NCBI GenBank assembly: GCA_003254905.1
Contig: QANU01111459.1
Location: 799,709-863,708 of the forward strand
Length of the DNA: 64,000 bases
From: Nissolia schottii
Lineage: Eukaryota; Streptophyta; Magnoliopsida; Fabales; Fabaceae
Direction of reading: 5' to 3'
The translations under genes and the position numbers were made by a program. The notes beneath the pieces are model-generated. The model made no database searches. It had not been told where the DNA came from and worked only from the letters and a program-made list of their open reading frames with translations. Shown here piece by piece: positions 10,619-24,560 of this stretch (the stretch's first letter is position 1; each line of letters starts with the position of its first letter).

Positions 10619-12761
10619 GGTGTGTGTCAAATGTTCGTATGTAGAAATACATATACCTTCTGGGTTCCCCATAAAGGAAGACATGATCCCATGGCTATTT
10701 GACGGGGATTTTGTACTGTTTATGTCATCAAGTGCTCATCAGCTGGTTATCTATCATATGATCACTCACTTTCTTCTATGATTGTTAGATCATTCTTCCC
10801 TTTTTCCTTGGCATGTTTTTGTTAACTGCTTTCTCTCAAGATATGTCATATAGCGACTGAAATTACAGTAATTGACAGATGCACACAACATTAATGATAC
10901 GTCATGGGCGATGAGTCGTCAATATTGTTTATAACAAGTAAAAGGGGCCCCTAGATAGATAGGAATACTATCTGTGTTGGGAAATATGGGCTTGATATAT
11001 ATGTGATTTCTTTATGTAGTTTCTTTCTATGCTGCCTTTATCGTGAACACCTAGACAGATGGAACAGGAGCACTGGGTGGGTGGGTACTAATGTGCCTTC
11101 TCTGCTTTCTATGCAAAGCCAATGTTTGATGACTTGAAAATTTTAACGGACACAACTATCTAAGATAATTACAAACTATACACTAACACCACACTCACTG
11201 AAGTGGAACCCCTCTTCAGGAATTAAAATGTAATTGGCCGTTGCTCAAGTCACCATTTTTCGTCCTAGGTACCGTGGAATCAGAATTGCTGAAATCTTAA
11301 TTACTTATGAACTAGTGATATTGTTTGAACACATTGTGGGTGTTCTACATCTTTATATCAAATTGTGAAGGTAGATTGTGTGGTATGCGTTTCGTTATCC
11401 AAATCATTTACAATTTACAATTAAAGGGCCACTTAATTCACAAGTTTCTTTTTTTTATTCAATAGTTAAAATGGCATGCCATTTAAATCACTCCCAACGG
11501 GCAAGAATTACAATTGACCAACCCAAGTCACCTAAGCTACCCCATCCCCTCTTCAGAGAGACTCCACAAAGATGGGTAAATAAGAAAAAAAAACCTCACT
11601 AAATATCTCTTCAAAAGAAACCCAATGCACAAGTCTCGTTACATGATAGGATTTAAGAATGATAAATATAAGCAACTTTATTCTCATAAGTAAAAAAAAC
11701 TATTTTTAGAGATTAAACTGATAATTTTATTATCATGTCAATATTCACCCTAAATTCTAAGAATATTATTAAAATTATTCATACCTATCCCAACTACTTT
11801 TAAAAGATATTATAGGATTGATTATCAATATAAAACACTTAAGAACAATGTTATTTATATTACTCTTATAGATATCATTTAAACATCAGTTAAAAATGAT
11901 TCTAAACATTTTTTTTTGGGATAAAAGGTTCCCTATTTTTTTTTTTCAATTGACACCTAATAATACTCTTTAAAGTATCTCTCCAAATAACAATAATATT
12001 TCCAAATGTTTTGAACGATAAATGTGGTCTCTAGCTGTAACCATTTTATTCTTTGGAATGAACATGAATTATTAGGGTCGAAAAAAGGTTTTAACTTTTT
12101 GAACTAAATGGAGGAAAGAGAGAGAATGTGGGAATGTAGTATACTGGCCGAGAAGAGAGAATGTTGGTCTTAATCCCCATGCAGAATGATGCGTTCAAAA
12201 GCGTCTAAATTAGTTCTGTATTTTTATGTTTTTTAATTCCACAAAAATTAGTAAAGAGGGATGAGACTAAAACGCTTTATTCCATGTCTTTGCACCCGGA
12301 AGAAAATCTTACACAGTTCCCGATTCCTTCACCCACATCCTCTTTTCAGGTCCTCGTTTTTTTTTAATGACGGTCTCATGCACAGAAATGATAAAAAATA
12401 TTATTTAGATCACTAAAATTATGTGATATTTTTTATTTATAATATATTATAAAATTCACTAAATATATATGATAAGTTTTATGATGTTTTATCAATATTT
12501 ACACGTTTATATTTATAATGATACAAATAACAGTGTTGAAAGGTGTTTCTTCTTTCTACTTAGAAACATTTTTGCATAGAAGGAGCCTCGTCCTTTTCCG
12601 TTATTTCTGCTTTAATTATAAGGCTGTGTTGATTCACTTCCACTTCTAATATTGGATTGCACTAGTATATATATTACAACTTTATTATTTAAACATATAA
12701 AAAAATGTAAATATTTTGCCATTATTTTCACAGTTCACTTTTTACTAAGTGAATGCATGAT
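9042..12761. other. Long intergenic region with simple repeats only
   Basis: No gene was recognised. It contains a (tataca)-type run at about 9731-9758 and a TG microsatellite at 10583-10628. The remainder is AT-rich with short frames. Confidence 0.4.
10583..10628. repeat. (TA)n(TG)n microsatellite
   Basis: About ten bases of TA followed by roughly 30 bases of TG, seen directly. Confidence 0.95.
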
Positions 12762-13082
12762 ATATATATATATATATATANNNNNNNNNNNNNNNNNNNN
12801 NNNNNNNNNNNNNNNNNNNNNNNNNNNNNNNNNNNNNNNNNNNNNNNNNNNNNNNNNNNNNNNNNNNNNNNNNNNNNNNNNNNNNNNNNNNNNNNNNNNN
12901 NNNNNNNNNNNNNNNNNNNNNNNNNNNNNNNNNNNNNNNNNNNNNNNNNNNNNNNNNNNNNNNNNNNNNNNNNNNNNNNNNNNNNNNNNNNNNNNNNNNN
13001 NNNNNNNNNNNNNNNNNNNNNNNNNNNNNNNNNNNNNNNNNNNNNNNNNNNNNNNNNNNNNNNNNNNNNNATATATAATATA

Positions 13083-13124
<42 letters not shown>
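12762..13124. repeat. TA microsatellite interrupted by a 290-base assembly gap
   Basis: TA repeats flank a run of N at 12781-13070 on both sides. The true length of the repeat is unknown. Open frames that cross the N run are artefacts. Confidence 0.95.
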
Positions 13125-13128
<4 letters not shown>

Positions 13129-13582
13129 CTATCACATTTTTTTTTATGTATCTATTTTTTTTTAAATCTCCTACTGCATATGCCTTATAGTCCTATCCTC
13201 CTAGTCAGCACATGCAATCCACTCTCTCTCTCTCCTCTCTACAAAACAAAAATCGACGACCCTCCCTGGACCCCAAATTTTGGCCTCACCCACAAGAAAA
13301 GCACAATCCAACCCCTCCCATAAATTTCACGCACCCCCCTCCCTTCCCCTATTACTCGAAACTAACTACCTCCATATTCATTCAAATCCTATAGACACAA
13401 CCCAAAAAAAACAAAAATAAGAGTTTCATGGAAGGAACTACACATGATCCCTTTATATTAGAGGCCTTGAAATTAACCTAGCTATATCATCATCGTTTTT
13501 CACTATCCAAAATAAAACACTTCTCTTTTGCTCCCTTTAATTTGTTTTCACATCATAGTCTTGTTTTAGCAAAGAGAGGAGG
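13125..13582 (+). promoter_or_regulatory. Upstream region of the SMXL3-like gene
   Basis: C-rich, pyrimidine-dominated leader-like DNA (ctctctctctcctctct at about 13223) follows the microsatellite. A TATA-like tttatatta lies at about 13451, some 130 bp before the ATG at 13583. The transcription start cannot be fixed from sequence alone. Confidence 0.35.
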
Positions 13583-16029
13583 ATGAGGACCGGAAACTGC
13601 GCTGTTCAGCAGGGCCTAACGGCGGAGGCGGCGAGCATAGTGAAGCAGGCAGTGGCCCTTGCGAAGCGCCGGGGACACGCCCAGGTGACGCCGCTCCACG
13701 TGGCGAGCACCATGCTCTCCGCCCCAAACGGCCTGCTGAGAAGGGCGTGCCTCCAATCCCACTCCCACCCTCTCCAGTGCAAGGCACTGGAGCTTTGCTT
13801 CAACGTGGCCCTCAACCGCCTCCCGGCGTCGCCATCGTCATCGTCCTCCATGCTGCAGGGCGGTCACCACCAGCAGCAGCAGCATTCCCAATGTCCTCAA
13901 ATCTCCAACGCCCTGGTGGCGGCGTTCAAGCGCGCCCAGGCCCACCAGCGGCGCGGGAGCATGGATAGCCAGCAGCAAGCGCTGCTGGCTGTGAAGATAG
14001 AGGTGGAGCAGCTGGTGATCTCCATCCTGGACGATCCCAGCGTGAGCAGGGTCATGAGAGAAGCTGGCTTCTCCAGCACGCAGGTCAAAAGCAATGTTGA
14101 GCAAGCCGTCTCTCTGGAAATATGTAATTCCCAGAGTACCCCTTGTTCCAAATCAAAGGAAAACAATCTTCAAGGTACAATGGCGGCGTCTGATCCGATT
14201 AGGGAAGAGGATGTGGGCAGCGTCATAGATAACTTGGGGAAACAGAAGAGGACAAGTGTTGTGATTGTTGGGGAGAGCGTGGCTTGTCTAGAGGGAGTGG
14301 TTAGAGGGGTGATGGATAAGGTTGACAAAGGAGATCATGTAACTGAATCTTTGAGGGGCGTCAAGTTTGTGACCCTTTCTCTTTCATCTTTAATTAGCCA
14401 CGTGTCTAGAGTGGAGGTTGAGCACAAGGTTGAAGAGCTGAGGATTTTAGCGCAGAGGAGTAGTTGTGTTTTGTATTTAGGGGATCTTAAATGGGTGTTT
14501 GAGCATAGGGGGCGGTCGTCGTCGAGCCACAGCTATTGCCCGGTGGATCACATGGTAATGGAGATTGGGAAGCTGGTGAGTGGAGAGTACTGTGGGAGGT
14601 TTTGGGTTATGGGGATAGCAACTTTCAGGGATTACAACATGAGGTGTAAGAATGCGAATCAGTCGCTGGAGGCACTTTGGGGGCTTCATCCAATTACTAT
14701 CCCAGCCGCCACCTTGCGCTTGACTCACATCACTACTCATCACAGGTAAATTGATCAATTTCCACAACTTATATTAATTGCTTAAAATAAATTATAAAGT
14801 CTAAATCAAATTAACAAATTAATTAGTGGGAAATTACTTAATTTCCTAATATATATAAGGCACTAGCTAGCTAGCTAGCTAATTCATAGTCTGATATCAT
14901 CATCCATCGCTCACTCTCTAATTCCTTCCACCAGCAAGAAATCTGATGGCAACGGAACTAGCTGGCTACTACCGGAAGGAAGCGAGCATGCTTGCTTGGA
15001 GGAGGCCCCAGCCAAGTTTGAGGCCGAAGGGAATTACAGAGACTCCTCATCCAGTTCATGCCTTCCCGCGTGGCTCCAACAGTGCAAAGCATCAGCCGCC
15101 GCTAATGACCAGGTCTTAATTACTTTATTAATTATGCTTTGAAATAAACATTGATAAATAATGCATATACAGTGGTATGTATGTTCCCTATAAGATGAAA
15201 ATGAACTTTCCCTATATATATATATACATTGCAACAGAACTGTGTCCAAGTGGGAGACCTTTGCAAAAAGTGGAACATCTCTATGTGTAGTTCAATCCGA
15301 ACTGATGATCAGATTAATCCCCTCGCAGTATTCTCCTCCAAATTCAGAGAGTTCAATTCGGAGAACGTGAAGACACTATCCAGCGCCTTGGAAGAGAGAG
15401 TCCCGTGGCAGAAAGAGACAGTACCGGAGATCGCGAGCACCGTTCTACAGTGCCGGTCGGGGATGACGAGGAGAAGGAAAAGCGGGGAGGAGATCAAGAA
15501 AGAAGACACGTGGCTGTTGTTCGAAGGCGCTGACGTGGAAGCCAAGGAGAAGATAGGGAGAGAACTGGCAAGACTAGTGTTCGGGTGCGAGAGCAGCCTG
15601 GTTTCGATAGCGTTGGGCAGTTACTCCACCACGGAGGACTGCAGAAACAAGCGGTCACGTGACGAGCCCAGTTGCAGTTACATTAACAGATTCGGCGACG
15701 CGGTTTCCGGCAACCCTCACAGGGTGTTTCTCGTTGAGGACCTTGAACAGGCGGATTACTGCTCTCAGCTGGGTTTCGTGAGGGCGATTGAGAGAGGGAG
15801 AGTGGAAGGTTCCAACGGCGAGCAAGTTGGGTTGCAAGACGCCATCGTTGTTCTGAGCTGCGAGAGCTTCAGTTCGAGGTCGTCAAGGGCTTGCTCGCGT
15901 GAGGTTGATGATGGTTTGTCTTTGTCTTTGTCTTTGGATTTGAACATTTCCATTGATCATGAGGATCCCTCTGGGGATGATATTCGCCTGCTTGAATCCG
16001 TTGACGGACGATTTGTCTTTAGGATTTAG
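13583..16029 (+). CDS. SMXL3: SMAX1-LIKE 3 (SMXL3) Clp-like transcriptional regulator, three exons
   Basis: Exons are 13583-14745, 14935-15112 and 15238-16029, all with GT/AG introns and a continuous frame, giving 710 residues. The N terminus (about 7-180) is a double Clp-N repeat with QVTPLHVASTML and SVSRVMREAGFSS. A degenerate AAA-like region follows (RTSVVIVGES near 223 replaces a true Walker A). LPAWLQQ lies in exon 2 and VPWQKETVPEIA in exon 3. An EAR-type motif, LDLNISID, starts near 680. SMXL3/4/5 proteins act in the nucleus, probably through TOPLESS corepressors, and promote phloem formation. Unlike SMXL6/7/8 they lack the RGKT degron and do not respond to strigolactone; I see no RGKT here. 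Arabidopsis SMXL3 is around 815 residues by memory. The shortfall lies between LPAWLQQ and the VPWQ block. Family assignment is firm. Confidence 0.93.
14863..14882. repeat. (CTAG)n tract in SMXL3 intron 1
   Basis: Four to five tandem ctag units lie within the 189-bp first intron. Confidence 0.9.
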
Positions 16030-17335
16030 GAATTGTCACGGAAATAAAAATAATTAACTTTTGGTCAATATCTAATACTTTTAAAGTGGAAATGAAATTA
16101 AACCCACCCTTCTTTTGCTCTCTGTTTTATTCATTGTCACGTCTTCGATCCAAAGTTATTTATGCAAAATTAAGAGTATATATCAACTTTGTGTCATACG
16201 AGTTAGGACACTTCCTCTCATTTTCCCCGTCTTTAATGTCAGTTTACAGTATTTCTCTACTTTTTGTTCATTCATGTATTAATCTTCTGACCCCTGGACG
16301 CAAATTCTCACAATTGATTAGGTTCTTTTTTAATTGGATTTTACTGACTAATATTAAGTTTTGAGCTTTTAATTAATTCATTGTCTTTTTTTTACCTGTC
16401 ATTTATTGTCATTGAAAACACACAAATTTTAATCTTTTTTTTAATACAAATTTATTATGTTTTGCTTACATAACATATGCCTTTAACAAAACTCTTTAAT
16501 TTATCACTTTTTTAACCTAACTCAGTTCAAAAATAAAGATCTCCACAATCATGATAAATTTATATACTAATAAAGAGTTATGTGATGACTCCTACTCTAT
16601 TTATTAGTATATCATATTTTAATAGGGCTCATGTTCTAAAGTTTATAACGAACCTTACATATTTGTGAATATGATCATCAAATTGAGTTTTCATAATATT
16701 TTTTCTTTTTTTAGTCTTTAAAATATTTCAAATTAAGGAATTGAATAAACATGATTTGTGTATAAAAATCAAACAAATTGACGATGTTTTCTATTTTTTA
16801 TTGTTATGTTTGTTTAGTAAGCATTGGTTTCCCCGAAGTTAAGACATGCTAAAGGCGTACGTGGTAGGTAATTATCACTTCATGATTGTTGAAGAGTTAA
16901 TTACACAACAGCATAATTCTGAACATGAACATACACGTATACATACATACATACTGGCTTATTCCATGCATTCATGTATTTTGGGTGTGACATGGGGCCT
17001 ACAAGTTGCTGTTTCTAGCTTGTCATGAATAATCAAATAAGTTATAGTAAGAATACTTCCAAATTGAGGTGATCAGTAAGGGTAGGGGTCATTTCTTGCC
17101 TAAAAAGGTTCACGGAGTAAGTTCATGAAAGGGCCGTTTTCTCTTTAGTCGTTACATATATACTATGAATAGATGATATGATTAAGTATCAGCATAAACA
17201 AATGATTTCTTTGATATTGGTGATATGTGTTCTATCTTTATTTATTAAAAAAATTAATTGTTCTATCTTTAAATTGCAATATCTGTAAAACTTTTTCGCC
17301 CAATTAAAATAAAAAATATAGGTGATCAATCTATA
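16030..17335. other. SMXL3 3' flank and intergenic DNA
   Basis: AT-rich. AATAAA occurs at 16043 but only 14 bases after the stop, so it is unlikely to be the polyadenylation signal. No other gene is visible. Confidence 0.4.
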
Positions 17336-17660
17336 TTAACAAACATTTTGAATTGTTATACACAAACATTTTTAATTGTTGTGCACAAACTACTTTTTGA
17401 ACTGTTGTGCACAAATTTTTTCTCCTATTGTGCATCAAGTTAAAAAAATAGTTGGTTTCTGTCATGTTTAAGTTTGTGTGCTACATGCCATAAAGCTTGT
17501 GCAGTATATTTTTAACTATTAAATATTTTTGCGCACTATAAAATTAATACACCGTTTTTACAATGTTAATAAGTTTTCAACTACCGTGCACAAACATTTT
17601 CACCTATTGTGCACAAACATTTTTAACTGTGGTGCACAAACAACTCAGTAGTTAATGAGC
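17336..17660. repeat. Dispersed repeat, gtgcacaaa family, copy 3
   Basis: At least six units of gtgcacaaac or its variants (ttgttgtgcacaaact, attgtgcacaaacattt) are spaced 25-60 bases apart. These are the inverse of the tttgtgcac words at 1-330 and 4860-5340, so the three loci probably belong to one transposon family with subterminal repeats. Confidence 0.5.
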
Positions 17661-18082
17661 TACTACGATGGATTCCTATCAAAATAAACACATGGGCTCC
17701 TTCCAAAGTTTTACAAAACTATACCTCATCACATCCATCGGTTTGATCTGAAGATTCCGTGATGAACTTGTTCAAAAATAGAAAACAAAACAAAGGAAGA
17801 AGATGAAGAAGACAATGATGAGGACGAAGAAGAAGAAGAACGATGGTGACATTGGCGAATGATGATGAGGAGAACAAAGACAAAGGAAGAAGAATGATAA
17901 TGAAGGTTGCGTTGGAGCCGAAGTTTTTGGGTTGAGAGGATGCATGATAGTTCCTTATAACATGAGAGTACGTGTACATCGATCAACCGTATAAAATTAT
18001 TGGTTAGCAATATGGTGGCAAGTTGTAAGTTGTACACCAATAATTTTTCTTAAGAATATTTTATTCTAGCATTTGTTTTCAG

Positions 18083-18478
18083 GTATAAAATTTAAGTGGT
18101 TTCTCAAACACCCCATAAAGTAAATACCCTATGTTACTTAATTTATCCATTTTCATTTTTACAACTAAAATCATCAAATTTTATTATCATTTCATGATCT
18201 TATATGACATATTGATGAATTATATGATATAATGTGATAAATTAATATTTTTCAATACAATATTTGTAGAGAAATGCATCGTAAGCTCAAATGATCCTCA
18301 AATCTCTAAACCTCTTATAGATTGACTCTTTCAATGATTTGATTAATGAAAAATTTATTACGATCATATAGAACATGAAATGATAACAAAATTTAATGAA
18401 TTTAGTTATAAAAATTATCAAAAATAAATACATTAAGTAGCATGAGGTATTTAAGCAACCACCTAAAATTTATCAATC
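18083..18478. mobile_element. Foldback MITE with long inverted arms, about 395 bp
   Basis: The left arm, from ataaaatttaagtggtttct, and the inverted right end (gataaattttaggtggttgc) pair over about 120 bp, including tgttacttaattt with tgctacttaatgt and attatcatttcatg with gttatcatttcatg. The loop holds ccatcgtaagctca-like sequence. No coding capacity. The target duplication could not be fixed. Confidence 0.65.
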
Positions 18479-20411
18479 AAGTATGTTTATAATTTAAACA
18501 AAAATTGAGGAGATTTAAATTAATGGACTAAGTGAGAAACACAAAGCGAATTAAACATTATATCTTGACCAAAAACCTTAGAATAATGAATTTATGAGTC
18601 ATCTTAAATAATATTATTCACTTATCTCAAAGTTAACCAATGTGAGACTTTATTGTCACACTTAAACTATAATAAATATGAGGTCCAACATGATTGTATG
18701 CTCTCCCTCCCACTAAGAACACAATAAATAGTATATATTATTCACTTATCATAAACTTAATCATTGGGAAACTTCATGCTCACATGGTCATGCTCCCCTT
18801 TAGCAAAAATTTAGACTAATTCATTAACAATGAATTAGTGGTGAAGTTTTGAAATAGTTTATGAGCGATTACAAAGTTTAAGATTCAGCGTTGCCAATTA
18901 TTAAAAAAAAAAAAAACTGCACAAAACTATTATAATTAAATTATGATCCATAACGTAAGGTTTGTGCAAAGGAGAAGCAACTTTTCTGCTTCTGAAGGAA
19001 AAAGTAAAATCTTCCCCAAGATTTATTAAAAGAACACTGCTTTTTATGCTGTGTGTAATGCATTTTACAAAAGAATAACTTTTTTTGATTTTCGTAACCC
19101 AACATCCTCTCATCTTTGGAAAGCTAGAAAAGGTTGCGGAATAAGGGTTCAAAATATATTAAAAAAAATGTTAAATGATAAAAGAAAAGTATATATTAAG
19201 AAAAAGATAGATGAGCATCACTTCTTTAAAACCTTAAAAGATATTATTACCACTTTAGAATCACTAAAAGATCATTGTCTTCACAACTTTAATTAATTAA
19301 GACCCATAAGCATAAGTAGAGAATTTGTCGCTATTATGGCTTTTAAAAATATAGGGTCTTCAAGAATTAATGTAATCTTTGGTGGATAAATGTGGGGTTT
19401 CGATGGATGCTTTCTCTCACAAAAAAATCAAGTTTAACCACAATTAACTATATGCTCTCTTTCACCTTTTACTTGTTTCTTTAATGACTTTTTTTGCAAT
19501 CTGTGAAAGACGGAAGCCTCCATCTTCGACTGCTATTCTCCTTGAATTGTCTTTGATTTAATTTTCAATTTTTCTTCATTTGTTGTTCCACTTAATTTCT
19601 TCGCAACACTTGCTTGATTAACTAACTAGGTGCCGACACGTACTAGCTAGTTCTCTACAATAAGGGTAACGTCGAATCTGGTTCCTTCTACATATGTATA
19701 TTCGACTATAAAGAGATCAGACTATGTATATGTGGATAATGAATCATTTCAACTATTCATACCTACAATATGTATATATATTTTTATTTATGTGCTAGTG
19801 ATCATGTATAGATTATGTGTTATGTGTGTGAAATCATTGCTCAATGGCTATATATAATATTTCTACCGTGTTGGATACCCATGCATATACTTTGACTGGA
19901 CAACAACTAAATACTTGTATGCTTTGAAAGTTGTTCAGTTTCCGTTAGTTAAGCTTTTTATATTATTTCATTAGACTGTTAAAAAAATAGCAGTTACAAA
20001 AAATTAATCACAAGATCACATACAAAATTACGTTGTGCGGAGGGGAAGCTTGAATGTTATAGCTTCTTTAATAATGTTATTTTAATCTGCTCTCCCTTAA
20101 ATTTTATCTTGCCCAATCTTTGTTACGGTTTAGGCTTGCTCCACATCGGCATCATGAAGCTAATTAATTGGTTAATTAGCTGTGAAGTAGCAAGGTTAAT
20201 AATCCTGTACTTGGGAGCCAAGATCTTAATTATATATCCATGTACTAAGAAAAAGTATGCTATGATCATGGACATATGAGTACATGATATATGCTTGCTC
20301 GATATACCTTCCTATATCAGAAGGTATCATGTAATGGAATCTATTTTCCCTTAAAAGCAGGAAGATAAAGCTAGCACCGGATTGTTGTACGCTTAATTAA
20401 ATATAATTTAT

Positions 20412-20443
<32 letters not shown>

Positions 20444-23400
20444 CATAATGTGAAAATGGTCGTCCCTTTTTTACATTTTAGATTAAAAGTTATTTTTTTT
20501 CTATAAGACTAAGGTTATTATTACAGTCTAATCCTAGACATGAAATCTGTTACATATAAGTAAACCGAGATACTTACAAGCCCATGTCCACAGAAAATCT
20601 CGTGTGTACATATCGAGTCTTAGGTTTATGCTTGACATACTAGCCAAAAATCAATTCTATAACCAATAAGCCGTTGAACAAAAAGTAACCGAACGCGCTT
20701 TCATGAAACATCATGAACACATTAACTCACCCAAAAATCAAATAAGAGCCTAATAACCTTATGATGATCTAATCACGGTTACGATAAATATTCTAACAGA
20801 GCATGAATCACCCATACAAAATATATAAATATGAACCACAATCATGATTTAATACGATTTAACTTTATATCCCTTCATATCATTGCTAACAGTATTGTGC
20901 TCATCCACTTGATAGCTGAGATACGAGCTACGTCTCGGGTGGACCTCGTTGCTCATAGCAAGTACCCTTGCTTGAGGGTTAATTACTTTAATACACCAGC
21001 ATGGAACCTTTTATAATTTGGACAAAGTGGATGGTTCGCTCGCTAGCTTTCGTCGCTTTTGTTACGATCAATAGCATAAATTGAAACAAAGATGCCACGA
21101 TTGCTTAAAGCGGTGACAAGGAAATATATAATGGTGGAAAGTTTTGATGACAAGTATATATAGCTAGTTGGATAAATATGCCTATTATAATTCTGACTTG
21201 GTTAAGAAACCTGAATTTTATGTGGATTGAGTACACTGGTAGATGATTGAAACTGATCACTTGCGAAATTATTTTATGGCCACGGGTAACTCGAAGTGCA
21301 CCAGATTTAGTTATTATCACATAAAAAAGCAAAGAAATATAGATTAGCATCCCTAACAAAATCCATCATCACTAAAAATTAACCATCGACGAAATTTTAG
21401 TCCAAGAAAGAGAATCAAGAAAAATAAAATTATGGAACAATTTGTTCTGTCATATATATGGGTGGGTCCGATTTGAAACATAGGAAATCTCTGAATGTTT
21501 CTGTAGGGGCATGTTTCAAGTAACCACGCAAGAGATGAGTTAAAAATGGGATATTGGATTCCAATGGTTGGAGGTGGAGCCCTAGCTGTGCTTTGTCGCA
21601 TAAGGACAACTCTCAATCCATTGTCTCAATGGAGGATGTTAATAAATTAAGAGATGTGTTATTTGTATTCTTATTTTTTAACTCATTGTCTAATATAAAG
21701 TATAAACACACAAAAATTGTGAGGTTTACTTTTAATTGGATAGTGTGTCATATAATATTGTCTTATAATTCTCTCTTATGCAATAAGTCGAGTCAAGCAG
21801 AATAAAAAAATAATTTCTCATGAATTAAAAGTGGGGTGCATTACCAAGGGCCCTGGCTGATGTACTAATCTTGAGTTGTAAGCCTTGTGCAAAATTAGAC
21901 ATATATACTCATTAAGGTAACCAAGGACCCTGCTTACTTTGTTGGAGCCAATCACTCCATCCTTATCCCTTCTTTAATTTCTTTTTTTCTTTCACAACCT
22001 TTAAGAGCCATCTTGCGCTTCACTTTACTTTGGAAACCTTTTCCTAAACCTCCATAATTGAAATGCCTAAATTACTTTTGGGGAACTCTTGTATCATGCA
22101 TCTTTCTTAAGATGTGGGTTTCAACTATATATATGTGGCATCTCTTTTTCAAATAATTATGGTGCCCGGTCCTAATGTTGTACATCTTGCCACTTCCTTT
22201 CTCGTAAAGTTCTCAAGATATTCTTTTAGAACTTCGTGACATATATAGGCATCTAACTTTAACAAGTTAGTGGTACGCAGCGGTTTGATTACGTTTGATT
22301 CGATTTGACTATGGTCATACCAACTCCATATTATACTTAAATCACGATATGCACGAGCAAACTCATTCATAATCTCAGGCCATATAATATCATATCATAT
22401 AGTCTCATTTTGGATCCCAATCTTTAGCCTTGTTTCTGTATCATAATGGACGCTAAAAAATTGATTAGATTCAAACCCATTTAGTTGGACCAAAAAAAAC
22501 TGAGTCCAAATTTAACCATTATTATTAATGGAGATGGTCATTTATCTCTTATAAAAAAGTTTAAACTATATTGACTAGAAACAAACGTAATGATTTTATA
22601 TTTTAATAAAAATGCTCTACATTATTTCGAGATACTCTACAATATCTCACGTAAGGTAAATGACCTTTTTCTTTAGAATGAGAATGTGTATATATACACT
22701 TACAACAATTTCTCATGATTGATAAAAGTGGTTAATGACGAGTAAGAGATTGAAAAACCCCATTTGTAGCACGGTAAAAAGTTGTGTGCTTATCCCTATT
22801 TTCTTAGTCAAAATTACTTGGAATTCAGTAAAAGCAAAAAAGTCGTAAAGGTATATATATAGATGAACTTGGTTTAAAGAATTAAGAAGAGAACGAAAAA
22901 TTAAATCTTATAACCGATATAAAATCATACGAAGATACAACCTATTAAACGGGAATGTTGTAAGTCTTAAGTATACAGCATAACCTAGAAGGCCTCCAAA
23001 ATATCTCACAAATCGTAAGCAAGTAATTTAGATATACAGCTAAGAATCTTGTTTTCTATCTAAAGCTAATGCCCATGGCCATTACATTCTTCACTATAAA
23101 CCCTTTTTGAATCATTTGTTGCTATAAATATACAACAAAAATAAATTGACTAAGTGAGACATAAAACTCGTTAGATATTGCATATTAACTAAAAAAATTT
23201 AAATAATAGATTTATGTGTCTTTATAAATATATATTATTTACTTAATCTAAATTTCATCAATGTAAAACTTTAACATTCACACTTAAAAAAAAAAACTAA
23301 TGACATTTAGAGAATTATGATTCCAGGTAAAGATACATATATACTAGAATGTATGCATCGAATACCAAGTCAAATTGTTAATTTGAAAGCAACAAAAAAA

Positions 23401-24560
23401 GCCATAGAGATCGAGACCACTCCAAATACACTGTTACTATAGGACGCACCAAAAGAAAAGAAAAGGGTTATTGTCATGGCATCTACAAAAGACAACAATT
23501 TAGGATGGAGACAAAGTTTCCACACAAACATTGGAGCCTTTCGCAGATTTTAATAAAAGGGGAAGCTAAACATACGGCTGTCCTCTCTCCCTTTTATTTT
23601 TCCCCCTTACCTTTTTTTTGTCTTTAATTTGTGGATGAGTTTAATTCTGCATGAAAGTAAGGGAAGTCCTTGGATCCAAAAGTCCCTACCCCCTTACAAT
23701 CTATATATGCATAAATATGTTCATCAGAGTCTTTATAACTAAAAAGTTAAGAATTCAATCATTATTGATCTCATTTTTAAAAAAATTTATTCATGTTTTA
23801 AGTCAAAAGAATTATTGCATTTAGAGCATATAAACAGACATATATATTAAACCATTCCATTGTTTCTCCCCATCATGGTAAGATTCTAAAAAAAGAAGAG
23901 CTTCAATTGCCAACCACACATATATATTTGATTCTTTGTCTACTTTTGGGAAATGAATGCTTTTAACGAACTTATCATTTGAAAGTGATGAGATTGAAGG
24001 ATCCAAGGTGCTTTCATGTGCTGTTTCAGACTGATCAGTTATATATCATACTAGAGTGATATCAGTGATGACGATGAGGTAGCTAGCTAGGTACCACGCA
24101 CCACCATGCATGCATATGCGTGCTATCTCTGGCGGTTTAGGCATGCAAGTGGTCTCTTTCTGGTGTAGAAAGATCATTTGTGGTCAAAAGATAAATGTAA
24201 ATGATAAGATGCGGGTGGGGTGAAGGGTATATAACTGTGACGATGATTAGATCTCGTAGTATTGAATTGAAAGAATATTTTCTACTTTCTACTTTTCATA
24301 TTTGTTGGGTCGTTTTCGTTTTCCTAAAGCGTCACCTTTTCCCACCAATAAGTTTTCTCTCTGAACAGACAACCTCTGATCTCATAGGCTCAAATTATTG
24401 ACAAACCTGCTTCTCAGGGTTGAAAAATCTCTTAAGTGTTGTAGAAATACACACCAGCACAACATGTATGTGCGTATGGGTCTATGGTTATATACTTGTA
24501 TTCTTGCATCAAGTATTAATGTTTTTGGGCAGCCAAGATTAATAAAAAAGTAAACATATA
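18479..24560. other. Long intergenic region, nothing supported
   Basis: About 6 kb of AT-rich DNA with no recognisable gene. A TA microsatellite lies at about 20417-20443. Open frames are short and show no family features. Confidence 0.45.

Noticed and set aside
12652-13323. Long open frames across the N gap
   Set aside because: They consist of translated N and TA repeats (Tyr-Ile runs) and are artefacts.
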